Source: Grammothele lineata
Lineage: Eukaryota > Basidiomycota > Agaricomycetes > Polyporales > Polyporaceae
Reading direction: 5' to 3'
Length of the DNA: 64,000 bases
NCBI GenBank assembly: GCA_002150815.3
Contig: NDFF03000199.1
Coordinates: forward strand, 33,075 to 97,074
Below, in pieces: positions 11,631 through 21,461 of this stretch. Position numbers and translations under genes: made by a program. Under the pieces are notes generated by a model, which saw only the letters and a program-made list of their open reading frames with translations, was not told the origin of the DNA and made no database searches. Position 1 is the stretch's first letter. Every line of letters begins with the position of its first letter.

Positions 11631-13440
11631 GCCTCGCAAAACATGTCCTTCGAAGTGTCCAAGAGTTCGTCCAAATACACGATCCCCATCCTTGCGCCGG
11701 ACCGGGAGAATTATGTGTCGTATAAGGAGAGGTTTATCACCGCAGCGACAGCGAAGGGTCTGATGCCGTATCTCCGCGGAACAGCCCGTCGCCCGCCTTC
11801 CCCACCTCCTGTCGACCGAGAGAACCCCCATGTCCCCGGAACCACCGCTCCCACTACCGCTCCCGCTACCGCTCCCGCTACCGCACCCGCTACGACCACC
11901 CAGACCACCGGAGGGAACGCCGGCGGCGGCACCGGAGGGAATGCCGGTGGGAATGGCGCAGGGACTACCGTTACGGACCAGTACACTCACCTTACGGACG
12001 ACGAGTACGCTGAGCTCGTCGAGAAGATGGACACCAAGTTTTGTGCGTGGGAGATCAAGGAGGCCGACGCTCGCGCTCTCATCTACGAGACGCTGAGCGA
12101 AGAGCTGTTCGTCGAGGTCAAACACCTGCCGACAGCGAAGGACGTGTGGAACGCCGTCATAACGTCCTGCGAAGACAAATCAATAATGTACGCGAATGCA
12201 ATCCGGACAAGGATGCAAAACCTTCGATGCGTCGAAGGGGGAGACGTGAAGGCCCACATCCTCGCTCTTCAGAAAGAACGCCAGAACTTCGCCGCGGTGG
12301 GCGGCCGCCTCTCGGAAGAAGACTTCGTCGCGCTCGTCACCAGCAGTCTCCCCGACTCGTACCAGGCTCGAATCCAATCACTCACCGACGTCGCGCGGCT
12401 CCACAACCGCACCGTTCCTGTCGACCTCTTGGTTCTCACCCTTACCGAGGAGTACGACCGCCGCGGGATTACGGCGAAGAACACGGAGAACGCGCTTGCC
12501 GCGACGAGCAACAACGCGCCACGCAAGTGCTTCAATTGCGGCAAGACGAACCACGTTATTGCCCAGTGCTGGCATCCGGGCGGAGGGCGAGAGGGGCAAG
12601 CCCCGTGGCAGAAGAAGAAGGAAGAAGGCGGCACGAAAGCCAACGCGACCGCCGAGCAAAATAGGACTCATGCGTTCATAGCCCTGGGGAACGTCACCGA
12701 GATCCCGAAGACGACTGCAGCCGCAGCCGCAGAGAAGCCCGACGTATACATCGAAGTCTACGACAGCGGCGCTACACGTCACATCTCCCCCTATCGAGAG
12801 CGGTTCGAAAATTACACGAGACTCGATCCCCCACGTCCTATCACAGCAGCCAACGGCGACACGTTCTACGCGATCGGCGAAGGCGACGTCCCGGTCCACA
12901 TGCCCAACGGCGATGGCTCCACCACCGTCACGCTCCGCCATGTCCTTCATTCCCCAGCCATCGCGTTCGCGCTCATATCAATCCGTCGCGCGGACGAGAG
13001 CGGGTACACAACGATCTTCGAACACGGAGAATGTAGGCTTATGGAGCGCGCGACGGACGAGGTCATCGCGCGCGTTCGCGAGACGCATGGACTTTACCAG
13101 GTGGTTACGCGCCCGGTCGCGGCACTCAGCACATCGACGCGCGCGGGCGCGAACAAGACCGAGCTCGAGATTTGCGGTTTTGAAGCTCATCGTACGTTCG
13201 CGCATGCGTCCCCGAAGGCCGTCCAGGACATGATCGTCACGAAGCGCGTCGCCGGCATCAAGCTTCTACCTTGTTGCAAAGACAGGACCTGCGAAGTGTG
13301 CATCCGCGCGAAGATCTCGCGCAAGCCCGTCCCGCGCGCAGCGTCTGGTGAAAGCGAGCTGGAGCGCGGTCCGGTCCTCGAGTACGGCGATCGCTTCGAC
13401 GCGGACACCTGGGACCCCGAGGCGATTTCGTGGGGAGGTA
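11622..13440 (+). CDS. Copia gag-pol, 5' half (Gag, zinc knuckle, protease, start of integrase)
   Basis: Open from ATG 11622, which overlaps the primer-binding site, to the transposon insertion. In order: Gag (UBN2-like: FCAWEIKEADARALIYETL, DVWNAVI); a low-complexity PATAPATAP stretch near 11850; a CCHC zinc knuckle CFNCGKTNHVIAQC near 12530; the aspartic protease motif YDSGATRH near 12760; the GAG-pre-integrase zinc region (H-x3-H near 13190, then C-x2-C in CEVCIRAK near 13290); and the first residues of the integrase core (FDADTWDP near 13400). The frame then runs into the foldback element and stops at 13563-13565. Confidence 0.9.
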
Positions 13441-13464
13441 TGGCAGTTATTTTGTCCAATAAAT

Positions 13465-13690
13465 CCTTGTGCAGGTTTTTGTGCAGGTTGGCTGTTTTAC
13501 ACAGGTTGAATGACGCAGGTTCACAAATGACACAGGTTGAAATGCGCAGGTTGAGAGAAAGTTAGCAAGTCTCACAGGTTTTGAGCAACATATTTTCAAA
13601 GTCAACAGAAGTTTCATGTTTTTGGGTGATGCAGGTTGCATTCGACACAGGTTGATTTTTGACACAGGTGTGATATGTAGGTTGACTAAT
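13465..13690 (+). repeat. Left subterminal array of caggttg motifs
   Basis: About 11 copies of a degenerate (a/t/g)(c/g)(a)caggtt(g) word, spaced 15-35 bp, all in one orientation. Such subterminal arrays usually bind transposase. Confidence 0.7.
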
Positions 13691-13789
13691 TGCATGATTA
13701 TGTTATCCCTGAAAATGATAAGTACTTACAAAGTGATAAAAAAGTATACTTTTGTACCTAGATACATATTGATCATCTCCACTTAGGTT

Positions 13790-14275
13790 GCTGCACTTCT
13801 GGGAGTGGCTCCCCACTTTGCAGGTGCGCTTTGGGCGCTTTTTTTGATTTTTGAGGAGACCCCATTGGACTTATAGCGCAATCAATTCCCCACCTATTGA
13901 GGACACATTGAGTGCATTCAATTTGGATTGTAGCCGCATTTTTGACCCACCTAATGCACCTGTAATAGGTGGGCTAGTACCGGTTTACTAGCAGGGGGCT
14001 CAATAGGGCATAGGTTCGCATCAAATGTGGAATAGCTCTTGCACTTTTGATGTCCCCCATGCGCGAAGGGGCGCGTTTGAAAGGTGTGTTCAAGGGCTTT
14101 AAAACGCGACCTTTCACGAGAGAATCCGTCCATGCGTTCCCAAGATAGGGTATCTGCTCCTCCTGGGTAGCATTAGGGGGAGCAGGTGTATCTCGGGCCA
14201 ATGTGGACGGATTCTGGCCGTCTATTTTGTGTTTTGTGCGCATTTGTAAGTACTATTAAGGGGGATACACGCGCT
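13790..14275. repeat. Left arm of long inverted repeat of foldback element
   Basis: Begins near ttgctgcacttctgggagtg and ends near gggggatacacgcgctg. Its reverse complement is at 15681-16170 with high but imperfect identity. A weaker continuation reaches about 14340. Confidence 0.8.
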
Positions 14276-14340
14276 GACCCACGCATTTGATATGCACCCC
14301 CAGGAGGGGGTAAAACCCTCCCCATCCACCATACAGGGGA

Positions 14341-15600
14341 GATCTATCTTCCTCAGTTCTCATCTGTTTCCCTTCGTTTTTGCTGTAGCTTGTAGTGCTT
14401 ATCATTCACAATCTAGGACATCAAACGCGCCGAAGATGCATTGTCATATCATTGTATGGTGAGTACAGTGATGGCTCAGCCACAGCTACTTTTCCTCATC
14501 CATATCTCTACCAAATCCTGCCCGATTAGCTTCAAATAAGTTTCCCCTTGTACTGTGGATCCATGCAGTAAATATCTTGATGCCACCATTGCAGTTAAAA
14601 TAACCCATGCCCCCCTAAACATATGTGCTCCTCCTGTGGTACATCACCTATAACTTCAGTTCAGGAATAGGTATGGACAAGCGGTTTTCTGTAGCTTGTT
14701 TGGGTGTAATCAGACTATGTTTCCAATGATTCATATTTCTTATCAACCTCAGTATGAAACCCTGAGATCCTTATCAGTTTTAAAATGTCCACCTTCACCA
14801 TACATGTACATGACATTCGATTATACTGCAAATACCCGGAAATGAGACCGACTAATAGTGCCTACAAGATGCAAAAAGAATGAAGAGAAACGGTGGAGAA
14901 ATGAGGGAGTAGCATTGAAATGTTCTGGCCAGAGGCTCAGCCACAGCAGATGTGCACACGGAATGCTGTATTCTTCCTCACAACAAACCACCCACATCTC
15001 ACCTTAGCCCCTCCCTCCCACCCTTCCATTCATGTAAATATCTTCCCTACTGTTTTTTTGGTCGCTGATTATGTTGTAATCATCTGATTTTTTGTCTGGG
15101 GCTTCGATCTTTCTCCATGGGTGTTTTGGTGAGTACCTACCGCATTTGGAAGGTGCAGGCTGCCTAGCTGATAAGGGCCTTATAAGACATCGCACCATCC
15201 GATTGTAATGAAACTTGGGGAATACATAGGAGGAAAAAGCATGTAAGTGATAAAAGAAACCGCTTGTTGATAGGTGTAGCGGTTGCTGAGATATAGCATG
15301 TTCTCCTCCTATATGGGGTGAGGAGGAGAACATGTATGCCCTGTTATTATGTGACATGTTATGGATATTCTGAGTGGTAAAACTGCTTGAACTTTGTGAG
15401 TAAAATCAGTGTACAAAGTATGGAAATGCCTGGGTAATTGTCAAAGGCACTAGACATAGATGAAGAGAGAGTGGGCTGTAAACAGTATTCTCTACTTGGA
15501 GGCACTAGCCTGGGAAAATCTATATGCGTTTATACTATCCCTGGATGGGTTTGAATACATGTACAAAGTGCAGAAGAATGAAGTGAAACGAGCCAGAACT
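14341..15600. other. Central spacer of foldback element
   Basis: AT-richer unique sequence between the inverted arms. No coding region is recognised; the open frames are short and chance-like. Confidence 0.6.
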
Positions 15601-15680
15601 GAGGGAGATAATCCTCCCTAGCCTGGTGAAAGGGGGAGGATTACCCTCTCTCCCTACGGTGCAAATCTCAAGTGCGCACC

Positions 15681-16170
15681 AGCGCGCATATCCCCCTTAA
15701 TAGTAATCTTCAAGGCGCACAGAACACAAAAAGAACGGCCAAAATCCGTCCACATTTGCCCAAGATACACCTGCTTCCCCTGGTGCTACCCAGGAGGAGC
15801 AGATACCCTATCTTGGGAACGCATGGATGGATTCTCTCGCGAAAGGTCGCGTTTTAAAGCCCTTGAACACACCTTTCAAACGCGCCCCTTTGCGCGCAGG
15901 GGACATAAAAATTGCAAGAGCTATTCCACATTTGATGTGAACCTATGCCCTACTGAGCCCCCTGCTAGTAAACAAGCACTAGCCCACCTATTACGGGTGC
16001 ATTAGGTGGGTCAAAAATGCGGCTACAATCTGCATTGAATGCACCTAATGCGCCCCCAATAGGTAGGGAACTGATCGAGCTATAAGTTCAATGGGGTCTC
16101 CCCAAAAACCAAAAAAAGCGCCCAAAGCGCACCTGCAAAGTGGGGAGCCACTCCTAAAAGTGCAGCAGAA
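15681..16170. repeat. Right arm of long inverted repeat of foldback element
   Basis: Inverted partner of 13790-14275. Short matching open frames on opposite strands (13951-14133 minus and 15823-16005 plus) are a by-product of the palindrome. Confidence 0.8.
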
Positions 16171-16249
16171 CTTACAGATATTATCTGCAGAGAAGCTAAT
16201 CCTTGTTTTTACTATTGAATTCAAACTTAGTTGCCTTATCATATTCAAA

Positions 16250-16480
16250 CCTGCAAAAACCTAAACGTATCACACCAACCTACGTGCATTTGAACCTGTG
16301 TCAAATTGACACAAACCAATTGAGTCTGCAGCAAGCAGCTGACCTGTATTTGCCAACCTGTGCATGTTTTCAACCTGTGTCAATGTAAAGAAACACACAA
16401 CAGAACCTGTGTCAAAATGAAAAACACACCATGCAACCTGCGTGTTTTTTTAAAAACTATGTCAACCTGCGTCAAAACAT
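16250..16480 (-). repeat. Right subterminal array of caacctg motifs
   Basis: About ten copies of caacctg/gaacctgtg, the inverse of the left array. Confidence 0.7.
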
Positions 16481-16516
16481 GTACTCTTTATTATCTAGAC
16501 AAAATAACAGCCACAG

Positions 16517-19336
16517 GGAGGCAACAAGTACGCCGTCGCGTACGTCGATCGCGCGACTCGATACGAGCACGGATACTTCCTCAAAGCGAAGAGCGACACG
16601 GCCCAGACGTATAAAGACCTCGAAGCCGAAGTGGAGACCCAGGCTGGGAAGCGCATCAAATGGCTGAACACCGATAATGGTACAGAGTTTACCGTTCTCG
16701 AACCGTACCTCAAGTCGCGCGGCACACATTTTTCAGCGTCCGCCCCGTACACCCCAGAGCAGAACGGCCTCGCGGAGCGCGCACACCGCACGCACCGCGA
16801 GCGCGTGGCGGCCATCCTAGACGACTCGAAACTCCCCACAGCGCTCTGGCCGTATGCTTTCAAGTACGCTATCTACGTGAAGAACCGGAGCGCGAACAGC
16901 GCGCTTGGTGGGATGACGCCTTACCAGGCCCGGTTCGGAAGCGTACCGGACTGCAGGGGGCTCCGGCCCTGGGGATGTCCGGTGTGGGTTCGGAGGGAGA
17001 AGCACGAAACGCAGGGAGCGAAGCTCGGGCCACGCGCAGACGAGGGGAAATTCATCGGATTCAGCGAAGCTCACAAGGATTCGATCTACGTCTACTGGCC
17101 CGACCGGAAGAAGGTGACCATCGACCGGAACTACGTCTTCGACGACTCCAAGATCTTCTCCCATGCCGGCGATAGGAGCGAGGGGGCGAGGGATGGAACC
17201 GAGGAGGTGGCGAGCACTCCTGACGCCGTCACGGTCGAAGCCACGTCGGGCGACCCTGTCCCCCACATCGCGCCAGCTCTTCCCCCCGCACCTGAACCTC
17301 TCGTCCCTGCCCCAGCTCCTGCTCCCGTACCCGATGCCGACGCGACGAACGACGACACCGACGACACAGCCACCGAGTCAGGCGCCGGAGACGAAGTCGA
17401 AGGCGAGGCCGCGCGCGAGGATAACGCAGAGGGCGACCCTCGCAGCGATGGAGAGAATGAACGAGAAGAGATAGTGGTAGAGGAGGCGCCAGAGGAAGTT
17501 CCCGCAGGGCGCGGGCAGAGGACGAAGAAACCTTCGGCGTACGCGCGGAGGTTGCAGGATGGAGAAGGAACGGTGGACGGACGCGCGCGACGTTCCGTGA
17601 AGTTCCCGCGCGGCATGATGCCGGGGGACATCATGGGAGCGATCGCAGCGCTCGAGACGGCTGTGGAGGACGAGAGAGAGGAGGACGAGTTCCAGCGAGA
17701 GTGGAGCGCTCCGGGAGAGGCTCATGACTGGGGTACGTACCACGCGCTCGCGACCACAGGGCCTGTCGGTAACGACCCCGCGAACCTGAACGAGGCCCGC
17801 GCATCCCCGGAATGGCCGGAGTGGGAGAAGGCGATCGAAGTCGAGATGGATAACCTGCGCGCGCACGGTACGTTCGAGCTGGTCAAGCTCCCGCCTGGCG
17901 CGCACGTCATAGGAAGCCGCCTTGTCTTCCACGCGAAGGGCGATGCGACAGGAGCAGTCACGCAATTCAAGGTTCGCGTCGTCGCGCAAGGTTTTGGTCA
18001 AATCCCAGGACTCGAATACGGCGAGACGTTCGCGCCTACGGCTAAGCTAAGTTCGCTACGCCTCATGATCGCCCTCGCCGCTCGGTATGACTGGGACATC
18101 ATCCAACTCGACGTCAAGAGCGCCTATCTCAATGGCGAGCTCGACGAGGTAATTTACATGCGTCAGCCTCCAGGTACCGCACGCCCCGGCGAAGAACACC
18201 TCGTATGCAAGCTGAAGAAGACCCTCTACGGTCTGAAGCAGGCCGGGCGCGGTTGGTACCACACGCTCCTCGACGCGATGACGACGCTGGGGATGACGCG
18301 CAGCCAGACCGACCACGCGAGTTTCTACCGGCACGAAAAAGACCAGCTCCTCCTCGTCGGCACGATTGTGGACGACATGCTCGTGACAGGCGACACCGGC
18401 CTTCTTGGCCACTTCCGCGTCGGGATCAAGAAGCGATTCACAATCACCGACCAGGGAGACATGGGATGGTTCATCGGGATCGAGGTCGTGCGCGACCGCG
18501 AGACCGGCACCATCCGACTTGCGCAGCGAGCAGCGATCGACGGTGTCGCGCGGAAGCTTCACCTCCAGGGGGCGAAGCACGTTTCGACGCCGCTGGCCTT
18601 AGGGAGCGTGTTGAATCGCGAGCAGTGTCCTACGACCGCGGAGGCCCGAGCGGACATGGAGGGCGTGCCGTACAGAGAGGGCGTGGGGTCGCTCATGTAC
18701 CTGGCCGTCGGAACGCGCCCGGACATTTCGTTCGCGGTGCTGAGACTGGCTCAGTATATGTCTAACCCGGGGCGCGCGCATTGGGAGGCACTCAAGCGCG
18801 TCGTGCGCTACCTCATGGCTACGCGCGAGCATTGGTTGGTATACGGCGAGAAGTCAGACGGGCTGGCAGGGTTCACGGACGCCGATTGGGGTACGACAGA
18901 CGACGCGCGGCACTCATACTGCGGACATTTCTTCCAGCTCGACGGTGGCGCGGTCTCGTGGTCAGCGAAGAAGCAAAACGTGATCGCCCTCTCCTCGACC
19001 GAGGCCGAGTACATCGGGACGACGCACGCAGGCAAGGAGGCGATTTGGTTGCGCAACCTACTCGCGGAGCTCGTCCACCCCGACGTCGGCAAACACCCCG
19101 TTCGGCTCTACACGGACAACAAATCCGCTATGGACCTCGCGAAGAATAACGCCTTCCATGCGAGGACCAAGCATATCGCCATCCGGTACCACTGGATCCG
19201 GGAAGCGGTCGAGCGCGGGGAGATCGCGCTAGGTTATCGGCGGACTGAAGACCAGCCGGCGGATTTGTTCACGAAGCCGCACGCCCGTGCTCGTCTGCAA
19301 CACCTGTCCGCGCTCGTCGGACTGCGCGCGCTTTGA
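16517..19336 (+). CDS. Copia gag-pol, 3' half (integrase, reverse transcriptase, RNase H)
   Basis: Open in frame from 16517 (GGNKYAVAYVDRATRYEHG) to TGA 19334-19336. Integrase core: NTDNGTEF near 16670, then SAPYTPEQNGLAERAHRT with the catalytic Glu. A Pro/Ala- and acid-rich linker follows (17200-17520). The copia-type reverse transcriptase runs from KVRVVAQGFGQIPGLEYGETFAP and LDVKSAYLNGELDE to the active site IVDDM near 18370 (consensus YVDDM). RNase H: FTDADWG near 18880, SSTEAEYI near 19000 and LYTDNKSA near 19110. No further stop or frameshift is seen. The part from 16631 on would form the longest uninterrupted protein (901 residues) but lacks Gag and protease. Confidence 0.92.
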   Translation, partial: GGNKYAVAYVDRATRYEHGYFLKAKSDTAQTYKDLEAEVETQAGKRIKWLNTDNGTEFTVLEPYLKSRGTHFSASAPYTPEQNGLAERAHRTHRERVAAILDDSKLPTALWPYAFKYAIYVKNRSANSALGGMTPYQARFGSVPDCRGLRPWGCPVWVRREKHETQGAKLGPRADEGKFIGFSEAHKDSIYVYWPDRKKVTIDRNYVFDDSKIFSHAGDRSEGARDGTEEVASTPDAVTVEATSGDPVPHIAPALPPAPEPLVPAPAPAPVPDADATNDDTDDTATESGAGDEVEGEAAREDNAEGDPRSDGENEREEIVVEEAPEEVPAGRGQRTKKPSAYARRLQDGEGTVDGRARRSVKFPRGMMPGDIMGAIAALETAVEDEREEDEFQREWSAPGEAHDWGTYHALATTGPVGNDPANLNEARASPEWPEWEKAIEVEMDNLRAHGTFELVKLPPGAHVIGSRLVFHAKGDATGAVTQFKVRVVAQGFGQIPGLEYGETFAPTAKLSSLRLMIALAARYDWDIIQLDVKSAYLNGELDEVIYMRQPPGTARPGEEHLVCKLKKTLYGLKQAGRGWYHTLLDAMTTLGMTRSQTDHASFYRHEKDQLLLVGTIVDDMLVTGDTGLLGHFRVGIKKRFTITDQGDMGWFIGIEVVRDRETGTIRLAQRAAIDGVARKLHLQGAKHVSTPLALGSVLNREQCPTTAEARADMEGVPYREGVGSLMYLAVGTRPDISFAVLRLAQYMSNPGRAHWEALKRVVRYLMATREHWLVYGEKSDGLAGFTDADWGTTDDARHSYCGHFFQLDGGAVSWSAKKQNVIALSSTEAEYIGTTHAGKEAIWLRNLLAELVHPDVGKHPVRLYTDNKSAMDLAKNNAFHARTKHIAIRYHWIREAVERGEIALGYRRTEDQPADLFTKPHARARLQHLSALVGLRAL

Positions 19337-19343
19337 GGGGGCG
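19335..19343 (+). other. Polypurine tract of copia element
   Basis: GAGGGGGCG directly before the 3' LTR and overlapping the pol stop codon; the expected plus-strand primer. Confidence 0.7.
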
Positions 19344-19848
19344 TGTTGAGGTTAGATTGAGGGGGCGCGCACGTAGATGCACGGGCAGAGCGTGCGCGCA
19401 TGGTAGGCAAAGCGGCGCGCGTCGAGCGGGGCTCGCGCGGCGTTCGATATTTCTCCTTCCTTATACGGAGCGGTTAGCGCTCAACGGGCACTCTACGATA
19501 TTTTGCTTCCGTTCCATACACATTTGGTTCCGTCTCTTCAGATTTGATTCCGCTACTGTACAGTTCTTCTCGGCGAGCCCCGGAGGGCTCAGCCTCCCGT
19601 CCGGTACACTAAAACGGCGCGTCCAGCGCTAACTCACCTCACGCGTTCATTGTACGGAACCGTGAGGTGAGCTTCCTAACTTCTTCCGATCTGCGATCCG
19701 TAGCTTACGTTTATTTGTACAGACTTATAAGTCTTTTACTTAGGTTAGCAGAAATACACTCACGCGTTCATTGTACGGAACCGTGAGACTTATAAGTCTT
19801 TTACTTAGCGCGTCCCTCTTTCAATCGTCCCGCGCCATAACCTTAAGA
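19344..19848 (+). repeat. 3' LTR of copia element
   Basis: 505 bp, same sequence as 11113-11617 as far as read, including the duplicated stem-loop cassette. Followed by the duplicated CCGGG. Confidence 0.9.
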
Positions 19849-19853
19849 CCGGG
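19849..19853. repeat. Target-site duplication, right copy (CCGGG)
   Basis: Pairs with 11108-11112. Host F-box coding continues at 19854. Confidence 0.9.
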
Positions 19854-21001
19854 CTTGCGCGCTCGTATGCCACGACTGGCTCCCTCGGGCTCGCTTTCAG
19901 ATGTACGACCGCGTGACGCTGAACAGTAACTTGAAGATAAGACAATTTGAACGGACAATCACAGACTCTGAAGAGCTTGGATCGCTCGTACGCCACCTCT
20001 TCTTCCACGTTGACAATCGACGCACTCTGCACGACTCGGAGGTTTCACCTGCGGACGGAGACCTAACAACCAACCCGCGGAATATCCTTTTCGACAGCAG
20101 CGCTGCCAACCTCCTATCCAACGTCCAGAGCATGCTATTTACGTCCCTCTTCTGGACTGGCCCCCAATATTCATTATCTCCTTTCATACGGACGTTTGCG
20201 ATATGTCGCTCTCTACGAAGGCTGCATTTTCGGACGGTTGCCTTCCGCTCGCTCGCTGAGCTCGTCAAGACCGTCTGGTTGTTCCCTCACATACATAGCC
20301 TGGAGCTGCAGCACTGCCTCGGGACGCGATTGTCGAAGGACTATAATCTCGATGATTGCGAATATCCGGACAAGTGTTGGAACCTTGGGCAGCTCAGAGT
20401 ATGTGTACATTCCCGCTCTTTACATCAGCCTACATGGGAGTCTCGTCGGAACGTATATATGCATACATTTCATAGATCTTATCTACCCACATGGAAGACA
20501 GGTTGTTGAGGTATCTGGGCCGCAATGTGACATACCTCAGCATAAATCCAATTGTAGGCCATGCGATGCTCCATGGTGACCTTGGTGAGTGAGATGATCG
20601 CTGTATAGTATTCCACTGCTCAACCCATATCATTAGGGCTCTCCGCCTGCCCTAAACTCGAGGAGCTCGATATAATGAGGATTCACGATGACGAGGCCTG
20701 GGTTTCCTGGCTTGCACGAAGTCTGGCGTCAGCTGCATCGCCGTCAAGTCTAAAAGTGCTGTCCGTGAGGCACTATTACACGGGTCCAAAGCTGGACACA
20801 ATGATCGAGCTCTGGACGAAGCACGGGCTGGAGTCCATCCTTTCCGAGGGGAGCTTTCCCAACCTCCGGCGAGTCAGCCTCACGATCGTCTGGCACGGTG
20901 ACAGTGCTAGCGATGACGACAAGCAATATTGGTTCGATCCTCTTCGCTCGCTTTTCCCGCGCCTTCATGCTCGCGGGATTTATGAATGGAGCATGGTGTG
21001 A

Positions 21002-21461
21002 TACTAGGGGTGAGTTCTTCTGCGCTTTTTATCGTCGCTGCAAGCTGATATACGATTTGGTGCGTACTAGGTTTTGAACTCGTTTCGTGGGATTGGGAGA
21101 TAAATAATCGCATTACTATGCAGTGGGGAAGCAACGAAGTCTTGCGTGGTTTGATGCTCGTCTGCATTGTCTCTTTCGAAGCCCATCACCATCTCTCTTG
21201 CATGCTCGAGTTTTCATGTGTAAATCAACGCGTGCTGCTGGTGACAGTTCGAATTCTGAAACGAGGAACGACAGAGGCTCAGGACGTCACCCCAGTCACG
21301 ATGGAAATGAGTCACGTGGCCGGAAGGACGCGTCGCGTCACGCGTTTGAGTCTGTCTCTGGTGGCTGGGGCAGGCAATAGTCCGAGTCGTAGCTTGTCTC
21401 TCTGCCCTATCCCAGGCCCATCTGCCTACTCTGCTGCACGACCAATACCTCTGATAACGCC
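21002..21461. other. Intergenic, no gene seen
   Basis: 460 bp between the F-box gene stop and the TDP1 start. It should hold the TDP1 promoter; no clear TATA box. Confidence 0.5.

Larger units (their letters stand above)
13441..16515. mobile_element. Non-autonomous foldback DNA transposon inside copia integrase
   Basis: 3075 bp bounded by imperfect 8 bp repeats GGGAGGTA (13433-13440) and GGGAGGCA (16516-16523). The ends are imperfect terminal inverted repeats: TGGCAGTTATTTTGTC on the left and TGTGGCTGTTATTTTGTC read inward from the right. Inside them lie arrays of a caggttg motif in opposite orientations, then long inverted arms of about 500 bp around a central spacer of about 1.4 kb. No transposase ORF is seen, so it must be mobilised in trans. 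Base composition is more AT-rich than the host element. An 8 bp duplication with TIRs fits hAT-, P- or KDZ/Zisupton-like elements; I cannot choose. The distance between duplicates (3083 bp, 2 mod 3) is exactly what joins the two halves of pol in frame. Confidence 0.85.
11113..19848 (+). mobile_element. Ty1/copia LTR retrotransposon, recent, itself split by a DNA transposon
   Basis: 8736 bp bounded by two 505 bp LTRs and a 5 bp target duplication CCGGG (11108-11112 and 19849-19853). It carries a primer-binding site after the 5' LTR, a single gag-pol frame with gene order gag, protease, integrase, RT, RNase H (copia order), and a polypurine tract before the 3' LTR. The LTRs look identical along their whole length, so insertion was recent. 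The only evident defect is the 3075 bp foldback element at 13441-16515 inside the integrase region, so this copy is non-autonomous as it stands. It lies in the same orientation as the F-box gene it interrupts. Confidence 0.93.
11013..21001 (+). pseudogene. F-box protein gene disrupted by an 8.7 kb retrotransposon
   Basis: Coding begins at ATG 11013 with 100 bp (MERAVPLDIWYSVIDAA...), stops being host sequence at 11112, and resumes at 19854 with ACALVCHDWLPRARF. The joined first exon (11013-11112 plus 19854-20398) is followed by exons 20476-20584 and 20637-21001. Phases fit exactly and the total is 372 codons plus stop, with no other lesion. The start has the F-box form common in agaricomycetes: LD(I/V)W..VI...A, then R-A-C-A-L-V-C-H-D-W. 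The C-terminal 300 residues look like a leucine-rich-repeat-type fold (SLRRLHFRTV, KLEELDIM, SLKVLSVR). F-box proteins recruit substrates to SCF ubiquitin ligases; this one's target is unknown. The insertion falls inside the F-box itself and places many stops in frame, so the allele should be null unless the insert is removed. Confidence 0.8.

Noticed and set aside
11574..12125. Minus-strand ORF across the 5' LTR and gag
   Set aside because: Low-complexity Gly/Ser shadow of the Pro/Ala/Thr linker in Gag; no domain.
12041..12664. Alternative-frame ORFs inside copia gag-pol
   Set aside because: Arg-rich frame shadows of the main frame, which carries the zinc knuckle and protease.
13465..13690. 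Regularly repeated caggttg words resembling a CRISPR-like array
   Set aside because: Units are short, degenerate and unevenly spaced, and they are mirrored at the other end of a transposon in a eukaryote; this is a subterminal array.
13951..14133. Near-identical 60-residue ORFs at 13951-14133 (-) and 15823-16005 (+)
   Set aside because: They are the two arms of one inverted repeat; no protein is implied.
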